The translations under genes were made by a program, and so were the position numbers. Shown piece after piece: positions 1-6,962 of a stretch of DNA of 9,155 bases. Location of the stretch: positions 1-9,155 of the forward strand of contig CALDZQ010000173.1 of the NCBI GenBank assembly GCA_937944035.1, in the 5' to 3' direction. Source of the DNA: an uncultured Neomegalonema sp. GTDB taxonomy: Bacteria > Pseudomonadota > Alphaproteobacteria > Rhodobacterales > Rhodobacteraceae. The notes beneath the pieces were generated by a model that did no database searches, had not been told where the DNA came from, and saw nothing but the letters and a program-made list of their open reading frames with translations. The number at the start of each line of letters is the position of its first letter. Positions within the stretch are counted from its first letter, which is position 1.

Positions 1-803
1 TAATTCGACACCGCCATGCCGCCGCCATCGACTTCGATCGTGGTCTGCTCGCCCGTACCGGTGATCTTGCCCGGCATCAGGTTCATCGCAGGTGATCCGA
101 TGAACTGTGCGACAAACTCGTTCTCAGGGCGCTCGTACAAATCCAGCGGGCTACCGACTTGCGCAATGCCGCCACCGGCAAGCACCACGATACGCGTCGC
201 AAGCGTCATCGCCTCGACCTGATCGTGGGTCACATAGACCATAGTCGATTCCGGCATCGCCTCTTTCAGCTGAGCAATCTCGATCCGGGTCGCCACGCGC
301 AACGCTGCATCAAGGTTCGAAAGAGGCTCGTCAAACAAATAGACCTTTGGGTCGCGCACAATCGAACGCCCAATGGCAACCCGCTGACGCTGACCTCCCG
401 AAAGCTCTTTAGGCAGGCGATCCAGAAGGTTGTGAAGCTGCAAAATCTTCGCAGACTTCTCGACCCGCTCTTCAATCTCAGCGGGCGATTTCTTAGCGAT
501 CTTCAATGCAAACTGCATGTTTTCGCGCACCGTCATATGCGGATAAAGCGCATAGGACTGGAACACCATCGCCAGCCCGCGCTTGGCGGGCGGCACGCCG
601 GTCGCGTCCTCACCGTCAATCTCAATGCGCCCGGCGGTCACGTCCTCCAACCCCGCGATCAGCCGCAGCAATGTAGACTTGCCGCAGCCGGAAGGACCGA
701 CAAACACGACAAACTCGCCGTCTTCGATGGTCAGGTCGAGCGGCCGGATCACTTCGGTCTCACCGAAATTTTTCGTCACGCCGTGAAGGGTTATGCGTCC
801 CAT
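1..803 (-). CDS. smoK: Sugar/polyol ABC transporter ATP-binding subunit (SmoK/MalK/UgpC type), C-terminus cut by window edge
   Basis: This is the ATPase that powers polyol import through the two permeases encoded just before it. It acts as a dimer on the cytoplasmic face of the inner membrane. The frame stays open from the ATG at 803 to the window edge, giving 267 complete codons. Visible motifs are Walker A GPSGCGKST (residues 36-44), the Q-loop around Q82, the signature LSGGQ (134-138), Walker B YLFDEP followed by the D-loop SNLD (155-165), and the H-loop histidine in VTHDQ (H193). Around residue 235 onward the sequence enters a TOBE/OB-type regulatory region (FIGSPAMNLMPG), as in MalK-like importers. 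The remaining roughly 70-100 residues expected for the family lie left of position 1. The start has a good ribosome site (GGAAAG) in the 9-nt gap after the preceding permease stop. ATPase function is certain. The polyol specificity is inferred from the operon. Confidence 0.93.
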   Translation of the reverse strand, partial: MGRITLHGVTKNFGETEVIRPLDLTIEDGEFVVFVGPSGCGKSTLLRLIAGLEDVTAGRIEIDGEDATGVPPAKRGLAMVFQSYALYPHMTVRENMQFALKIAKKSPAEIEERVEKSAKILQLHNLLDRLPKELSGGQRQRVAIGRSIVRDPKVYLFDEPLSNLDAALRVATRIEIAQLKEAMPESTMVYVTHDQVEAMTLATRIVVLAGGGIAQVGSPLDLYERPENEFVAQFIGSPAMNLMPGKITGTGEQTTIEVDGGGMAVSN

Positions 804-812
804 GATCTTTCC

Positions 813-1643
813 CTATTTCACCGCGCCGAAGGTCAGGCCGCGCACGAGTTGTTTCTGGCTGAACCAGCCCATGATGAGGATCGGCGCGATGGCCATTGTG
901 CTGGCTGCGCTGAGTTTGGCGTAGAACAGACCTTCGGGACTGGAATAACTTGCGATGAAGGCCGTCAGCGGGGCAGCTTTTGCGGCGGTCAGGTTCAGCG
1001 TCCAGAACGCCTCGTTCCACGCGAGGATGATGTTGAGCAGCATGGTCGAAGCGATCCCCGGAACCGCCATCGGAAGCAGGATGTAAAGCACTTCCGAGCG
1101 CAAACTCGCCCCATCCATCCGCGCCGCTTCCAGTATCTCGCCGGGGATTTCCTTGAAATACGTGTAGAGCATCCAGACGATGATCGGCAGGTTGATGAGC
1201 GTCAGGACGATAATCAGGCCGAACTGCGTGTCGAGCAGCTTCAAGTCGCGGAAGATCAGGTAGATCGGGACCAACACACCCACGGGCGGCAGCATTTTGG
1301 TGGACAGCATCCACATCAGGATATTTTTCGTGTGCTTACTCGGCACGAACGCCATCGACCACGCCGCCGGGATCGCGATGGCCAGCCCGATGATGGTGGA
1401 ACCGACCGAAATCACCACCGAATTCCAGAAATGCCTGAAGTAGTTCGAGCGTTCCTGCACGGTCGTGTAATTCTCCGTCGTCCAGTCGAACAGGAACCAC
1501 ACGGGCGGATCGGCAATCGCCTGCGCCTCGGTTTTGAAGCTGGTCAGGAACGTCCAGAGGATCGGGAAAAAGATCATGATCCCAATGGTCCAGGCGATTG
1601 CTGTGTTGAGCGCCTTGCGGCGCGGGCTGATTGCGCGGGCCAT
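813..1643 (-). CDS. smoG: Sugar/polyol ABC transporter permease (SmoG/MalG type)
   Basis: This is the second membrane-spanning subunit of the importer, 276 residues, usual for the MalG family. About six hydrophobic segments are visible (roughly 14-35, 76-98, 108-131, 141-162, 196-212, 243-261). The EAA loop that docks on the ATPase is clear at about 172-191 (EAARMDGASLRSE, then LLP), with the conserved glycine of the EAA---G motif. The N-terminal Arg/Lys-rich stretch and single segment before a periplasmic loop fit the family. The ATG lies 3 nt after the stop of the upstream permease and has only a weak ribosome site, so translation is probably coupled. The stop lies 9 nt before the ATPase start. 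Assignment to the sorbitol/mannitol subgroup rests on overall resemblance and the neighbouring SmoE-like binding protein. Confidence 0.92.
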   Translation of the reverse strand: MARAISPRRKALNTAIAWTIGIMIFFPILWTFLTSFKTEAQAIADPPVWFLFDWTTENYTTVQERSNYFRHFWNSVVISVGSTIIGLAIAIPAAWSMAFVPSKHTKNILMWMLSTKMLPPVGVLVPIYLIFRDLKLLDTQFGLIIVLTLINLPIIVWMLYTYFKEIPGEILEAARMDGASLRSEVLYILLPMAVPGIASTMLLNIILAWNEAFWTLNLTAAKAAPLTAFIASYSSPEGLFYAKLSAASTMAIAPILIMGWFSQKQLVRGLTFGAVK

Positions 1644-1646
1644 TGC

Positions 1647-2519
1647 TCAGGTATCCAAATTCTTGCCGATCATCCTCATCAGGAAGATCGCGACGATATT
1701 GGCCAGGACGATGGCCACCACACCACCTGCTGAACCCGTCCCCACATCAAAACGCAGCAGGCTTTCCGCGTAGACGAGAAAGGTCAGGTTGGTGGACGCT
1801 GTGCCGGGGCCGCCATTGGTCGTGACGAGAATTTCAGCGAAAATCGAGAGCAGGAAGATCGTTTGGATCAGAATGACGACCGTGATCGCGCGGGCCATAT
1901 GCGGCAACATGATATACCGGAACCGCGCGACCGGCCCCGCCCCGTCCATCTCCGCCGCTTCCAACTGTTCGCTGTCGAGGGACTGCATCGCTGTAAGCAA
2001 AATGAGGGTGGCGAAGGGAAGCCATTGCCAGCTCACGATCCCGATGATCGAAGCCAGCGGGGCAACGGCGAAAAAGTCAAAGGGCTGCATCCCGACGGCC
2101 TTTGCGAGATACGCGAAAAGGCCGTTCACCGGATTCATAAACATGTTCTTCCACACAAGCGCGGAAACGGTGGGCATGACGAAAAACGGCGCAATCACGA
2201 GGATGCGGACGATCCCCTGCCCCCACATCGGCTGATCCAGCAAGATTGCCAACCCGATGCCGCCCAGAACGGTGATGAGCAACACGCCGCCGACCAGTAA
2301 AAGCGTGTTGATGATCGCGTCCGTGAAGGCCGGATCGGTTAGGAAATAGGTGTAGTTCTCGATGCCGACAAAAGGGTTCGCCCCCGGCATCAGCAAATTA
2401 TACCGCAGCACCGAGAAGTAGAGCGTCAGCGCCAGCGGGATCAGCATCCAGCCGAGCAGCAACAGCACCGAAGGCGCGATCATAACACGCGCCGCACTGC
2501 GCGAAGCCTTGGTGGCCAT
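1647..2519 (-). CDS. smoF: Sugar/polyol ABC transporter permease (SmoF/MalF type)
   Basis: This is the first membrane subunit of the importer, 290 residues from the chosen start. Hydrophobic segments lie near 12-38, 70-94, 104-125, 155-177, 213-233 and 264-283. The EAA loop is at about 187-206 (EAAEMDGAGPVARF, then MLP), which contacts the ATPase. It lacks the long periplasmic P2 loop of E. coli MalF, as usual for SmoF/UgpA-type permeases. I chose the ATG at 2519 because GGAG sits 9 nt upstream. An in-frame TTG 15 nt upstream at 2534 overlaps that ribosome site and is unlikely to be the start. A strong stem-loop separates this gene from the binding-protein gene. It overlaps nothing downstream, and SmoG starts 3 nt after its stop. 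Confidence 0.92.
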   Translation of the reverse strand: MATKASRSAARVMIAPSVLLLLGWMLIPLALTLYFSVLRYNLLMPGANPFVGIENYTYFLTDPAFTDAIINTLLLVGGVLLITVLGGIGLAILLDQPMWGQGIVRILVIAPFFVMPTVSALVWKNMFMNPVNGLFAYLAKAVGMQPFDFFAVAPLASIIGIVSWQWLPFATLILLTAMQSLDSEQLEAAEMDGAGPVARFRYIMLPHMARAITVVILIQTIFLLSIFAEILVTTNGGPGTASTNLTFLVYAESLLRFDVGTGSAGGVVAIVLANIVAIFLMRMIGKNLDT

Positions 2520-2544
2520 GTCTGTGTGCTCCAATTACAGAACG

Positions 2545-2574
2545 CACTGCCCCGGACAATAATCCGGGGCAGTG
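2545..2574 (-). promoter_or_regulatory. Perfect 12-bp stem-loop between binding-protein and permease genes (attenuator or mRNA-stability element)
   Basis: The arms CACTGCCCCGGA (2545-2556) and TCCGGGGCAGTG (2563-2574) are perfect inverted repeats around a 6-nt loop. On the operon transcript the hairpin lies 7 nt after the smoE stop and is not followed by a run of U, so it is not a classic full terminator. Stem-loops at this position are known in binding-protein transporter operons such as malE-malF. There they protect the upstream message or cut readthrough, so the binding protein is made in excess over the permeases. The same role is inferred here from position and structure. Confidence 0.7.
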
Positions 2575-2581
2575 AGCAATT

Positions 2582-3895
2582 TCACTTCATATATCCGGCG
2601 CGCTTCATCTCACGGGTGGTGAGTTTTTGCGCATTGGCAAGGGCGTCCTCCACGCTGGTTTGCCCCGCGAGCGCCGCCGAGAATTGCTGACCCACTGCCG
2701 TGGCGATGCCCTGAAATTCCGGGATCGCGACGAACTGGACGCCCGTGTAAGGGACCGGATCAACGGTCGGCGCGGTCGGATCGGCGGCGTTGATGCTGTC
2801 GAGCGTCATCTGCGCGAACGGCACTTTCGCATATTCCGCATTCTCGTAGAGCGAAGTGCGCGTGCCCGGAGGGACATTGGCCCAGCCTTCGTTTTCAGCG
2901 ACGAGGGCGAGGTATTCTTTCGATGTGGCCCAGGCGACGAATTTCTTCGCCGCATCCTCATCATCTGTCCCCGCCGGAATGGCCAGCGACCATGCCCAGA
3001 GCCAGTTGCCGCGCTTGCCGAGACCATTATCAGGAGCCAGCGCGAACCCGACCTTGTCGGCAACGGTGCTGTCTTTGGGATTGGTCACAAAGGACGCCGC
3101 GACGGTCGCGTCGATCCACATGCCGCACTTGCCTTGCTGGAACAGCGCGAGATTCTCGTTGAAGCCGTTCGAGGACGCACCGGGGGGGCCGTAAGCCGTC
3201 AGCATGTCGATGTAGAAAGTCAGCGCCTCTTTCCATTCGGGCGAGTCGAATTGCGCATTCCACTCCTCGTCAAACCAGCGCGCGCCAAAGCTGTTGGCGG
3301 TGGCGGTCAGGAAGGCCATGTTCTCGCCCCAGCCCGCCTTGCCGCGCAGGCAGACACCGTAGATGCCTTCTTCTTTGTCAGTCATCTTCGCGGCGGCACG
3401 GCGGATAAAGTGCCAGCTTGGCGCGTCAGGCATCTCCATGCCCGCTTTTTCCATCAGATCGGCGCGATACATCACCATCGAGCTTTCGCCATAGAAAGGC
3501 GCGGCATACAGCTCGCCATCAACGGTAAGCCCACCCCGGATCGCGGGCAGCAGGTCATCGACATCATAGCTGGCGGGCAGATCGTTCATCGACACCAGCC
3601 AGCCCTGCTTTCCCCAGATCGGAACCTCGTAAGTACCGATGGTCATCACGTCGAACTGACCGCCCTTGGTCGCCACATCCTGGGTAACGCGGGTGCGCAG
3701 CACGTTTTCTTCAAGCGTCACCCACTCCAGCTCGATACCGGGGTTCTTCGCTTTGAAATCATCCGTCAAACCCTGCATACGGATCATATCGCCGTTGTTC
3801 ACGGTGGCGATGGTGAGGGTGGTGTCCGCGATGGCGGCCGTGGTGAAGGCCGCGAGGGCGGTCGCGCCCAACATGGTTCTAAGTGTCGTTTTCAT
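2582..3895 (-). CDS. smoE: Periplasmic sorbitol/mannitol-type solute-binding protein (SmoE family)
   Basis: This binding protein captures the polyol in the periplasm and delivers it to the SmoFG channel. From the ATG at 3895 it has 437 residues, normal for family 1 extracellular solute-binding proteins. A Sec signal peptide is visible at residues 1-23 (basic MKTTLR start, hydrophobic core, cleavage after AAIA before DTTLTIA). The mature part carries stretches I recognise from SmoE-like proteins, such as TIATVNNGDMIRMQG, GGQFDVMTIGTYEVPIWGKQ, FYGESSMVMYR and NLALFQQGKC. The ORF extends 10 codons further upstream, to 3925, and would then overlap the kinase gene. The ATG at 3895 is better because GGGAGA sits just ahead of it and the signal peptide then starts properly. 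Sorbitol, mannitol or a related polyol is the expected ligand from family resemblance; the ligand itself cannot be read from sequence. Confidence 0.92.
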   Translation of the reverse strand: MKTTLRTMLGATALAAFTTAAIADTTLTIATVNNGDMIRMQGLTDDFKAKNPGIELEWVTLEENVLRTRVTQDVATKGGQFDVMTIGTYEVPIWGKQGWLVSMNDLPASYDVDDLLPAIRGGLTVDGELYAAPFYGESSMVMYRADLMEKAGMEMPDAPSWHFIRRAAAKMTDKEEGIYGVCLRGKAGWGENMAFLTATANSFGARWFDEEWNAQFDSPEWKEALTFYIDMLTAYGPPGASSNGFNENLALFQQGKCGMWIDATVAASFVTNPKDSTVADKVGFALAPDNGLGKRGNWLWAWSLAIPAGTDDEDAAKKFVAWATSKEYLALVAENEGWANVPPGTRTSLYENAEYAKVPFAQMTLDSINAADPTAPTVDPVPYTGVQFVAIPEFQGIATAVGQQFSAALAGQTSVEDALANAQKLTTREMKRAGYMK

Positions 3896-3921
3896 GGGTC
3901 TCTCCCTTGGATCGTTATTTT

Positions 3922-4863
3922 TCATTGGGATGTTATGCTGGCGTGAAAATCATGTGCGCGGGGCAGGTCTGCACCGCGCCGCTGGCAGACCATCGCCGCA
4001 GCGCCGGCCGCGCGTTCGATGATAAGGCGCAACGCGCCGGGTGCGGCGGATTCGAGCCATTGACGCGGGTTTGTATGCTCGCAGATCGACGCGAGCAGCG
4101 ATGCCTGAAACGCATCGCCCGCACCCACCGTATCGACGATACTGACGCTTGGGGGCGAGACGCGAATCGCGTCCTGCCCGCGTAAAGCCAATACCTCGCC
4201 TCCTCCACGTGTCAGGATCGTGAGTGCAGGCCCGTCAGATGCCCATTGCGCAAGCCGATCTGCGGGATCACCGCCCGGATAAAGCGCCGCCAGATCTTCA
4301 TCGCTGACCTTGACCACACCCGCCAAACGCCGCATCGCATCGATGCGGGTGCGCCATATTTCCATATCAGGCTCGACGGTGGGGCGTACATTCGGGTCGA
4401 GGGATATAAAGCGGTGCTTCTCCCGCTTTGCCAATGCCGCCATCGCCGTCGCGACAGGTTCCACCGCGATGGAGTAAGAACCGAAATGGAGGCCGGTGAC
4501 TTCCGGTCCGAAAACCGGCAAATCCTCCACTTCAATGCTGCAATCCGATGATCCGACGCCGTAGAATGTATAGGACGGACCGCCCGAAGCATCCACCGCC
4601 ACAACGCTCAACGTCGTGCGACGTCCGGTGCGCAGCAGGAAGCGGGTGTCGACGCCTTCATCACGCAGCGTTGCGAACAGGTTTTCACCGAGCATATCCG
4701 TGGAAACACCTGTAAAGAGCGCAACCCTGCTTCCCAACCGCGCCATCCCCAGCGCGACGTTGAACGGTGATCCACCCATGCGGCCATCGAAATTCACGTC
4801 GGCAAACGCACCACTCCCGGCTCCGAACAGATCGTAAAGTGCCTCTCCACAGACGACGAACAT
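3922..4863 (-). CDS. PfkB-family carbohydrate kinase, fructokinase-like
   Basis: This is a ribokinase/PfkB-fold sugar kinase of 313 residues from the chosen start, matching the usual 300-320. Visible family features are the N-terminal strand FVVCGEALYDLF, the substrate-binding GGSPFNVA (30-37), LDPNVR (155-160), KVSDEDL (185-191), TRGGG near 219 and the anion-hole/catalytic motif DTVGAGDAF (244-252), with D250 as the expected base. The likely reaction is ATP-dependent phosphorylation of fructose to fructose 6-phosphate, the ketose made when sorbitol or mannitol is oxidised. The gene leads the operon, with its stop 26 nt before smoE. I prefer the ATG at 4863 over the in-frame ATG at 4902. The family normally begins at this strand, and the stop of a short upstream ORF overlaps this ATG (TGATG). 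Another ketose or 2-keto sugar as substrate cannot be excluded. Confidence 0.87.
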   Translation of the reverse strand: MFVVCGEALYDLFGAGSGAFADVNFDGRMGGSPFNVALGMARLGSRVALFTGVSTDMLGENLFATLRDEGVDTRFLLRTGRRTTLSVVAVDASGGPSYTFYGVGSSDCSIEVEDLPVFGPEVTGLHFGSYSIAVEPVATAMAALAKREKHRFISLDPNVRPTVEPDMEIWRTRIDAMRRLAGVVKVSDEDLAALYPGGDPADRLAQWASDGPALTILTRGGGEVLALRGQDAIRVSPPSVSIVDTVGAGDAFQASLLASICEHTNPRQWLESAAPGALRLIIERAAGAAAMVCQRRGADLPRAHDFHASITSQ

Positions 4864-4913
4864 CAGGCAAGCACCCCGTTGAAAGGCATGAGAGGTCGCC
4901 ATTCCCGCATCAT
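4863..4913 (-). CDS. Possible 16-residue leader ORF translationally coupled to the kinase gene
   Basis: A short ORF reading MMREWRPLMPFNGVLA begins at 4913. It is preceded by the best ribosome site in the control region (GGGGAGGAA, 4926-4918; GGAGG to ATG spacing 6 nt). Its TGA stop shares one base with the kinase ATG (TGATG, 4865-4861), a classic coupling arrangement. It is in a different frame from the kinase. The peptide shows no obvious run of regulatory codons and I do not recognise it. It may serve mainly to bring ribosomes to the kinase start, which has only a weak site (GGGGTG) of its own. It could also be chance, since an alternative kinase start at 4902 exists but is poorly placed for the strong ribosome site. 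Confidence 0.4.
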   Translation of the reverse strand: MMREWRPLMPFNGVLA

Positions 4914-4967
4914 CGTATTCCTCCCCGCGCTCGCTGCTCAGCAGAAACAGCCCGACCGAATCGCTTT

Positions 4968-5008
4968 ACTTGATTTAAATGTGAAGTTTTGTTCGTATTA
5001 AATCAAGT
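4968..5008. promoter_or_regulatory. Perfect 11-bp inverted repeat, probable operator for the ROK repressor
   Basis: ACTTGATTTAA (4968-4978) and TTAAATCAAGT (4998-5008) are exact reverse complements separated by 19 bp. The two arms are 30 bp apart centre to centre, about three helical turns. The stretch is an AT-rich island between divergent genes. A further direct copy of TTGATTT follows at 5008-5014. Dimeric or tetrameric ROK/XylR and NagC-type repressors bind spaced inverted AT-rich repeats, and the adjacent gene encodes such a protein. Binding of that protein here is inferred from position and symmetry. Confidence 0.7.
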
Positions 5009-5025
5009 TGATTTCTACTCTACAA
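4997..5025 (-). promoter_or_regulatory. Candidate sigma70-type promoter for the kinase-smo operon
   Basis: On the minus strand TTGTAG (5025-5020) and TTTAAT (5002-4997) are spaced by 17 bp. The -10 hexamer matches the consensus at five of six positions; the -35 keeps only TTG. Transcription would start near 4990, leaving a leader of about 75 nt before the short ORF. The -10 overlaps the right operator arm, and the left arm lies just downstream of the predicted start, so a bound repressor would block it. Confidence 0.4.
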
Positions 5026-5026
5026 T
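4998..5026 (+). promoter_or_regulatory. Candidate promoter for the ROK regulator gene
   Basis: TACAAT at 5021-5026 matches the -10 consensus at five of six positions. A poor -35 (TTAAAT, 4998-5003) sits 17 bp upstream, inside the right operator arm, which suggests autoregulation. Transcription would begin near 5033. That argues against the ORF's first ATG at 5036 and favours the ATG at 5072 as the translation start. Confidence 0.35.
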
Positions 5027-5071
5027 CCGCACAGGATGTTGCAACCGAACAGCTTTGGAAAAGACGGCAGA

Positions 5072-6286
5072 ATGCAGCAGGATACCATTGAGGAGGGCGC
5101 GGCTCTGCGTACCGATCTTGGAGGCGGCGCAAATCAGACGGGGGCGCGGGCCTATAATGATCGTCTCGTGCTGTCGCTGATCCGGCGGGAGGGTGCGTTA
5201 TCGAAAGCCGAGCTGGCACGGCGCACCGGACTTTCACCGCAGACGCTGGGCTTGATCGTCAAACGTCTTCAAAAAGAAAAGCTGCTTCTGGCCGAAAAGC
5301 CCGTGAGGGGAAAAGGTGGTCAGCCATCCGTGCCATATCGGTTGAACCCGGATGCGGTGTTTGCGCTGGGGCTGAAAATCGGACGGCGCAGCGCGGAACT
5401 CACATTGTGCGATTTTGTCGGGGCGGTACGGGTGCGGGTCGAGAAGCGATACCGCTATCCGATGCCCGAAGAGATCGTCGCCTTCTATGGCATTGAAGCA
5501 CCAAAACTCGTTTCGACCCTGCCAGAAGCGCATCGAAACCGTCTGTCCGGGACCGGCGTGGCCATGCCCTTCAATCTGTGGAGTTGGGGCGATGCCTTGG
5601 ATGCGCCTGTCGGTGCGTTGGAAGCGTGGCGGAATTATCCGATTGATGCGAAGCTATCGGATATGATGCAAGGCGCGGAGGTGGCCTTGTCCAATGACGG
5701 CACGGCGGCCTGCGCGGCAGAATTAACCGCGAGCGATGCATCCGCTCCCCCTGATTTCTGTTACGTCTTCGTCGGATGGTTCGTCGGCGGCGGGATCGTT
5801 CTGGATGGCAAGCTGCATCCGGGCAGGCGCGGCAATGCCGGGGCGCTGGGGTCAATGCTTGTTGCCGGGCCGGACGGGCCGCAGCCGCTTTTGGAGCGCG
5901 CCTCTCTTATGCGGCTGGAGCAGTTATCGGGAAGCGAACTGCCGGTTGGTGATGATGACGCGCCATACTGGCGCACTGATGCGGCGGAGCGTTGGCTGGA
6001 AGACGCCGCGCTTTCCATCGCCCAAGCGGCGGCGAATGCGGCCGCTGTCATCGACTTCACAGCGCTGCGTATAGACGGGGTCATGCCGGCGCGCATTCGG
6101 CGGCAACTGGTTGACGCGACCCGTGACGCATACGCGCGCCTCGATACGCGCGGCCTCTCGCCCATAGCGATCGAAGAGGGTCATGTCGGCGCGGACGCGC
6201 GCGCTGTTGGAGCCGCAATCTTACCAATCCTGTCAGGCTTCTCACGCGACCGCGAAGTTTTGCTGAAATCTGTTGGAGCGGGTTGA
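5072..6286 (+). CDS. ROK-family transcriptional regulator (XylR/NagC-like), probable repressor of the polyol operon
   Basis: This is a DNA-binding regulator of 404 residues, the usual ROK repressor length. An N-terminal winged helix-turn-helix spans about 30-72 (YNDRLVLSLIRREG, SKAELARRTGLS, QTLGLIVKRL). Next comes the wing GKGGQPSVPYRLNP and then a sugar-kinase-like ROK domain. The ROK signature region lies around 232-261 (FVGWFVGGGIVLDG, then GNAGALGSM). The Asp corresponding to the kinase catalytic base is in LSNDGTA (D209). The zinc-binding CxCGxxGC cluster of bacterial ROK kinases is absent, and the usual Gly-His after the AG motif is replaced. This points to a ligand-sensing regulator and not a kinase. 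I chose ATG 5072 because GGAAAAG lies 8 nt upstream. An in-frame ATG at 5036 would add 12 residues but lies almost at the predicted transcript start. It is divergent from the kinase-smo operon across a palindromic operator. The inducer is probably the polyol or its ketose product. Confidence 0.88.
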   Translation: MQQDTIEEGAALRTDLGGGANQTGARAYNDRLVLSLIRREGALSKAELARRTGLSPQTLGLIVKRLQKEKLLLAEKPVRGKGGQPSVPYRLNPDAVFALGLKIGRRSAELTLCDFVGAVRVRVEKRYRYPMPEEIVAFYGIEAPKLVSTLPEAHRNRLSGTGVAMPFNLWSWGDALDAPVGALEAWRNYPIDAKLSDMMQGAEVALSNDGTAACAAELTASDASAPPDFCYVFVGWFVGGGIVLDGKLHPGRRGNAGALGSMLVAGPDGPQPLLERASLMRLEQLSGSELPVGDDDAPYWRTDAAERWLEDAALSIAQAAANAAAVIDFTALRIDGVMPARIRRQLVDATRDAYARLDTRGLSPIAIEEGHVGADARAVGAAILPILSGFSRDREVLLKSVGAG

Positions 6287-6307
6287 TCCGGCTTGGACCG
6301 ATTGGCT

Positions 6308-6344
6308 CGTGCCAAAACGCTTTCGTTATTGTTTGGCGCGTTTT
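6308..6344 (+). terminator. Probable intrinsic terminator after the ROK gene
   Basis: CGTGCCAAA (6308-6316) pairs with TTTGGCGCG (6332-6340) through nine pairs including one G-U. An inner ACG/CGT pairing with a CTTT loop is possible. Four T residues follow directly (6341-6344). It lies 22 nt after the ROK stop in the convergent gap to the minus-strand lipoprotein gene. The T run is short and serves only the plus direction; no clear T-run terminator is visible for the opposite strand in this 94-bp gap. Confidence 0.45.
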
Positions 6345-6380
6345 CCGGGTCGGGATGAACCCATTGCCCTTGATAGCGCT

Positions 6381-6962
6381 CTAACCCGCCGCCCGCATCA
6401 CTCTGATCGCGCGGACGATTTCATCAGCGAGTTGTGCAAGGGCAGCAGCGTGGGCGTTGGTGAGGGCGTTGAAGCCTTCACCGCCCGTGGGGACCGAAAA
6501 GCTGAAACCCTGAGCGGTAACGACTTTGCTGGTGTCGAGCGCGATGATCTGAAAATCGCCGGAGAAATCGAGTGTGCCGCCCAAGCTGCCGATGAAGCGG
6601 TCCACCGATACGTCGATGCGCAACGACGGGGTAACGGAGCGGCTCCACGGTTCCACGACAACAGGCGTGCCAAGCGCTTCGCGCAGGGCCGCGCCGAGGG
6701 TGCGCGTGGCCGCGCGGGGGGGATTGTCGGCCCAACGGTGATCGTCGGACAGCGCGACCGCTCCACCCGCCCCGATATGCGCGACTTGGGCGGCACGGGC
6801 GTAGAGCGGCAGGTCCAACTCGCGGATGGCGACGGTGTCATCGGTGAGCAGGACGCGCTCGGACGCTTTGGAGGGTGGCAGCAGATAATAATTCGTCTCC
6901 GGCGTCGCGGTGGCGCAGGCGGTGAGGGCGAATGCGAGGGTTAGAGCTATGAAATTGCGCAT
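6381..6962 (-). CDS. pqiC: PqiC-like outer-membrane lipoprotein (ABC-type transport auxiliary, MCE system)
   Basis: This is a 193-residue lipoprotein, close to E. coli PqiC (about 187). A signal peptide with lipobox LTAC is visible, cysteine 16 being the lipidated residue. The next residue is Ala, not Asp, consistent with outer-membrane sorting. The mature start carries NYYLLPP, typical of the PqiC/YmbA family, followed by alternating strands ending in a helix with ANDEIVRAIR-like character (LADEIVRAIR). Known PqiC proteins form a ring on the inner leaflet of the outer membrane that receives the PqiB tube and helps lipid movement between membranes. The ATG at 6962 is chosen over a GTG at 6974 because GGTGGA lies just ahead of the ATG and the lipoprotein signal then has normal length. 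It follows the PqiB-like gene after a 156-bp gap holding a paired palindromic element. The family call is good; the exact substrate is unknown. Confidence 0.82.
   Translation of the reverse strand: MRNFIALTLAFALTACATATPETNYYLLPPSKASERVLLTDDTVAIRELDLPLYARAAQVAHIGAGGAVALSDDHRWADNPPRAATRTLGAALREALGTPVVVEPWSRSVTPSLRIDVSVDRFIGSLGGTLDFSGDFQIIALDTSKVVTAQGFSFSVPTGGEGFNALTNAHAAALAQLADEIVRAIRVMRAAG

Noticed and set aside
159..1733. Long plus-strand open frame (524 codons) antisense to the ATPase and permease genes
   Set aside because: The translation is rich in Arg, His, Gln and Asp with no recognisable domain. The opposite strand has full ABC-transporter motifs. It is a GC-rich codon-bias shadow.
2545..2574. 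Reading the smoE-smoF hairpin as a full rho-independent terminator
   Set aside because: No U run follows the stem on the transcript. The permease genes behind it lack a visible promoter of their own, so partial attenuation or stabilisation fits better.
2627..3946. Plus-strand open frame of 439 codons opposite the binding-protein gene
   Set aside because: It has the same Arg/His-rich shadow composition, while the minus strand encodes a clear signal peptide and SmoE-type protein.
6273..6944. Plus-strand ORF overlapping the ROK gene end and antisense to the lipoprotein gene
   Set aside because: It would run through the predicted terminator. Its composition is that of a shadow, and the minus strand has a convincing lipobox protein.
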